DNA of 49,425 nucleotides, from positions 1-49,425 of the forward strand of contig JBHHWH010000004.1 in NCBI GenBank assembly GCA_046756405.1. The letters run 5' to 3'. A model generated the notes under the pieces. The model had not been told where the DNA came from. It made no database searches and saw only the letters and a program-made list of their open reading frames with translations. Positions 46,928 through 49,425 of this stretch are shown here, one piece after another. The translations under genes and the position numbers were made by a program. The stretch's first letter is position 1, and the number at the start of each line of letters is the position of its first letter. Origin of the DNA: JBHHWH01 sp046756405. Lineage in GTDB: Bacteria; Actinomycetota; Acidimicrobiia; Spongiisociales; ZC4RG35.

Positions 46928-48355
46928 TCAGGACCGCTCGAGGAGGAACTTGTCCGTTATCTCGGGAGTGTTGGTGGGGTAGTCCCCGGAGAGGCAGGCG
47001 GTGCAGAACCCGGCGTCGGCCACCCCGGTGGCCTCCAGCAGGCCGGGGAGGGAGAGGTAACCGAGGGTGTCGGCTCCGATGTGCTCCCGGATCTCCTCCA
47101 CCGACCTGTGGGCGGCGATGAGGGTGGAGCGGTCCGAGGTGTCCATCCCGTAGAAGCAGGGCCAGCGGTATGGCGGCGAGGAGACCCTCAGATGAACTTC
47201 GGCCGCCCCGGCTTCTTTCACCATGGCCACGAGCTGGCGGGTGGTGGACCCGCGGACGATGGAGTCGTCCACCAGGACCACCTTCCTTCCGGCCAGATTC
47301 TCGACGATGGGGTTCAGCTTGGTCCTGATGCCCTGGTCGCGCAGGCCTTGGGTAGGTTCGATGAAGGTTCGCCCCACATAGCGGTTTTTCACCAGACCAT
47401 CGTTGTAGGGCAGTCCGCTCTCAGCCGCATACCCCTGAGCGGCGGGGATTCCCGACTCGGGTACCGGGATGACCACATCGGCGTCGGCGGGATGCTCGCG
47501 GGCGAGCTGGCGTCCCATCTCGTGGCGGGCGGTGTGTACCCGCTTCCCGTAGAGGAGGCTGTCTGGGCGGGCGAAGTAGACCACTTCGAAGAGGCAGAGA
47601 TGAGGCCGCACCTCCTCGAAGGGGAAGTAGCTGCGCACCCCCACGGCATCGATGACCACCATCTCCCCGGCGCCGACGTCTCGAACGAAGCGGGCGCCGA
47701 CCAGGTCCAAGGCAGCGGTCTCCGAGGAGAGTACCCAGCCGCCGCCGGGCAGCTCGCCCAGGCAGAGGGGGCGGAATCCGTGGGGATCGCGCAGGCCCAC
47801 GATCCGACCCTGGTCCATGATGACCAGGGAGAACGCTCCCTTCCAGGTGGGGGCCACCGACATCAGAGCCAGCTCTAGACCTCGGCCGTCGGAGCGTCCG
47901 TCTATCACCGTCCGGGCGAGACTCTCCGCCATTAGATCGGAGTCGGTGGTAGCACCAGAGATGCCCAGCTCCTTGGCGAGGTCTGCGGTGTTCGTCAGGT
48001 TGCCGTTGTGGGCCAGGGCGACGCTGGTGTTGCCGACCTGACGGTGAGTGGGCTGAGCGTTGGCCCAGTTGGTCGACCCGGTGGTGGAATAACGGGTGTG
48101 GCCGATACCCAGGTGACCGTCCAATCCCGCCAAGGCAGGTTCGTCGAAGACCTGGGCCACCAATCCCAGGTCTTTGTAGACGGTGACGGTCTCCCCGTTA
48201 GAGGTGGCGATCCCCGCCGACTCCTGGCCCCGGTGCTGGAGAGCGAAGAGCCCGAAATAGATCAGGTGGGAGACCCGCTGGCTGGTCGAGTATACGGCGA
48301 AGACCCCGCAGGCTTCTCGGGGTTGTTGGTGGGTGCGGCCGGGGGCTTCGTGCAC
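46928..48355 (-). CDS. purF: Amidophosphoribosyltransferase
   Basis: First committed step of purine synthesis. The N-terminal Ntn glutaminase has its nucleophile in REACGVFAVYS. The PRPP loop VVLVDDSIVRGSTTRQLV lies in the C-terminal domain, and the Cys residues for an Fe-S cluster are seen (HLCLFEVVYF, RWPCFYGMDT, GFCTACL). Two starts are possible. GTG 48355 has TACGAT exactly 6 nt upstream, the leaderless layout used across this window, and gives a 15-residue propeptide. ATG 48394, 3 nt after the gamma-carbonic-anhydrase stop, gives a 28-residue propeptide. The first is preferred. Confidence 0.94.
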   Translation of the reverse strand: MHEAPGRTHQQPREACGVFAVYSTSQRVSHLIYFGLFALQHRGQESAGIATSNGETVTVYKDLGLVAQVFDEPALAGLDGHLGIGHTRYSTTGSTNWANAQPTHRQVGNTSVALAHNGNLTNTADLAKELGISGATTDSDLMAESLARTVIDGRSDGRGLELALMSVAPTWKGAFSLVIMDQGRIVGLRDPHGFRPLCLGELPGGGWVLSSETAALDLVGARFVRDVGAGEMVVIDAVGVRSYFPFEEVRPHLCLFEVVYFARPDSLLYGKRVHTARHEMGRQLAREHPADADVVIPVPESGIPAAQGYAAESGLPYNDGLVKNRYVGRTFIEPTQGLRDQGIRTKLNPIVENLAGRKVVLVDDSIVRGSTTRQLVAMVKEAGAAEVHLRVSSPPYRWPCFYGMDTSDRSTLIAAHRSVEEIREHIGADTLGYLSLPGLLEATGVADAGFCTACLSGDYPTNTPEITDKFLLERS

Positions 48356-48361
48356 GGCGCC

Positions 48362-48367
48362 ATCGTA
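48362..48367 (-). promoter_or_regulatory. -10 box before the internal GTG start of purF
   Basis: Reads TACGAT on the minus strand, 6 nt before GTG 48355. Confidence 0.4.
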
Positions 48368-48397
48368 GGGCCGTCGTCCGGTGAGGCCAGTCATCAG

Positions 48398-48916
48398 TCA
48401 ACCTGACGTGGGGAAGATTTCACGATAGGCCACGGCGAGGTCGAGATAGTGCTGTACTCCGTCCTCGGCGCGTTTGATCTCGTCCTCGGTCAGTTCCCGG
48501 ACGGGTCGCGCTGGAGCACCGACCCCCAGGGTCCACGGGGGAAGGGCCTTTCCCTCGGTGAGGATTGATCCTGCCGCCAGCCAGGCGCCCTCACCCACTC
48601 GGGAGCGGTTCAGTGCCCTGGCGCCGATGCCGATGAGGGCCCGGTCGGCGACTTCGGCGCCGTGGACGACGGCGTGGTGGCCGACGGTGACCCGTTCTCC
48701 GATCAGGCATGGCGTGTCCTCGTCGCAGTGGACAACCGTGTGGTCCTGGATGTTGGTCTCGGCGCCCACGGTGATCCGGTCGAACTCAGCCCGCAGCACC
48801 GCGCCAAAGAGGACAAAGACCTCGGGTCCGATCTCTACCTGTCCGTAGACATGGCTGCCGGGGGCGAGGATCGCCGTCGGGTGGATGCGGGGTTTGGGGA
48901 TGTGGGGCGGTTTCAA
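48398..48916 (-). CDS. Gamma-class carbonic anhydrase-like hexapeptide-repeat protein
   Basis: Left-handed beta-helix of 172 residues. The zinc histidines are found in NIQDHTVVHCDED and VGHHAVVHGAEV, and FGAVLRAEFDRITVG is typical of the gamma-CA/PaaY/YrdA group. Could hydrate CO2; many close relatives have no measured activity. ATGA overlap with the DsbA-family gene upstream. purF follows 3 nt (ATG) or 42 nt (GTG) downstream. Confidence 0.92.
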   Translation of the reverse strand: MKPPHIPKPRIHPTAILAPGSHVYGQVEIGPEVFVLFGAVLRAEFDRITVGAETNIQDHTVVHCDEDTPCLIGERVTVGHHAVVHGAEVADRALIGIGARALNRSRVGEGAWLAAGSILTEGKALPPWTLGVGAPARPVRELTEDEIKRAEDGVQHYLDLAVAYREIFPTSG

Positions 48917-49425
48917 CCCACGGCCTCCCGGAGGGCGGCGATCCGCTCCCGGATGTCACCAGCCGGCGCCCAACCCCGAGCCAGGAGGGCCAGCCTGGCA
49001 TCAACCAGCTCACCGATGAGGGTGGGGAACCCGGCGATACCCCAGTTTCGGGCTCGGGAGAAGTCAGCCCAGGCGGCCTTGCGAGCTTCCTCCGTGCTTA
49101 GGCGTTCTTCGAAGTCGTCGCCGACACCGAAGGGGCGGGCCAGGTCGGCGAGGACCGAGTAATCGGTGACGTCTTTCCCCTCGGCGTAGAAGCCATGCTG
49201 GATGCTGGTGAAGTATTCGAGGGTGCGGGCCTCGTCGATCTCGCGGAGCTGGGTGACCGCCACCGCCGCCGGCTCGGTGTCGTAGACCCAGCCGCTCCCT
49301 CGTTCGAGGAAGGCGGTGTCGAAGGGTTGGCCGGTCCGCTCGGCGATCTCCACCCAGTGGTGGCGAAGAAAGTCGGCCATGCGTTCGGTCAAAGGCTGGG
49401 CGGAGGGTCCGGGCCGCAAGCCGCC
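48913..49425 (-). CDS. DsbA-family thioredoxin-fold protein (FrnE-like), 5' partial
   Basis: The frame runs off the window edge. The visible part starts GGLRPGPSAQPLTERMADFLRHHW, as in the middle of DsbA-family proteins of the FrnE/YwbO group. It includes the helical insertion and the cis-Pro loop GIAGFPTLI (Pro required for the thioredoxin fold). The CxxC or equivalent active-site segment lies outside the window. First visible gene of the minus-strand run ending in purF-purM-thioesterase. Confidence 0.87.
   Translation of the reverse strand, partial: GGLRPGPSAQPLTERMADFLRHHWVEIAERTGQPFDTAFLERGSGWVYDTEPAAVAVTQLREIDEARTLEYFTSIQHGFYAEGKDVTDYSVLADLARPFGVGDDFEERLSTEEARKAAWADFSRARNWGIAGFPTLIGELVDARLALLARGWAPAGDIRERIAALREAVG

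Noticed and set aside
46006..47121. 371-residue plus-strand frame opposite purM/purF
   Set aside because: Antisense shadow with Gly/His/Arg-rich composition; purM and purF on the minus strand are unambiguous.
1..49425. CRISPR arrays, insertion sequences, prophage or integrase genes
   Set aside because: No regularly spaced repeats, transposase, integrase or phage structural motifs were found on either strand.

Overview
The window is about 49 kb of high-GC, gene-dense chromosomal DNA from an actinobacterium. The lineage is inferred from several features. There is an Rv1086-like short cis-prenyltransferase, a mycobacterial-type bifunctional dCTP deaminase/dUTPase, a 30-residue bS22 ribosomal protein, a PAC2-family protein and a TrpB2. 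Starts are often GTG or TTG, and many genes begin a few bases after a -10 box with no Shine-Dalgarno (leaderless layout). A deep-branching group such as Acidimicrobiia fits, but I cannot prove it. I see no phage genes, insertion sequences or CRISPR arrays.

Left part (1-12,950): a histone-deacetylase-like hydrolase cut by the window edge, an orphan PilT-like ATPase, CCA-adding enzyme, a haloalkane dehalogenase, a lipoprotein, a membrane-anchored EEP-fold hydrolase, aminopeptidase P, a hemolysin III-like membrane protein, cis-prenyltransferase, a histidine phosphatase, then pyrE - membrane protein - endonuclease IV, and panB followed by a DUF192 lipoprotein.

Middle (12,950-32,300): the replication/ribosome operon rpsF-ssb-rpsR-rplI-dnaB, followed by dcd, tRNA-Gly(CCC), an S9 peptidase, homoserine kinase, bS22, PAC2 with a CopD-like protein, a small zinc protein, an M3 oligopeptidase, an amidohydrolase with an inositol-monophosphatase-family protein, lnt-acsA, a lipoprotein-type metallo-beta-lactamase-fold protein and TrpB2.

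Right part (32,400-45,150): a purine-catabolic island. Adenine deaminase and 8-oxoguanine/guanine-type deaminase feed a three-subunit xanthine dehydrogenase. 5-Hydroxyisourate hydrolase, a fused allantoicase/OHCU decarboxylase and allantoinase open and break down the ring products. A class III aminotransferase and a CitE/malate-synthase-like protein may handle glyoxylate. Uricase and ureidoglycolate lyase are not visible here. The island is interrupted by a 3'-truncated AbiEi-type gene bracketed by two copies of a 47-bp palindromic repeat.

End (45,158-49,425, minus strand): DsbA-family protein - gamma carbonic anhydrase - purF - purM - acyl-CoA thioesterase in one tight run. It places de novo purine synthesis next to purine breakdown.

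The points most worth a second look are the repeat-bracketed truncated gene, the near-uniform leaderless promoter layout with very short divergent intergenic regions, and several enzymes whose hallmark catalytic residue is substituted (Lnt Cys to Ser, cis-prenyltransferase Asn to His, PilT His to Arg).
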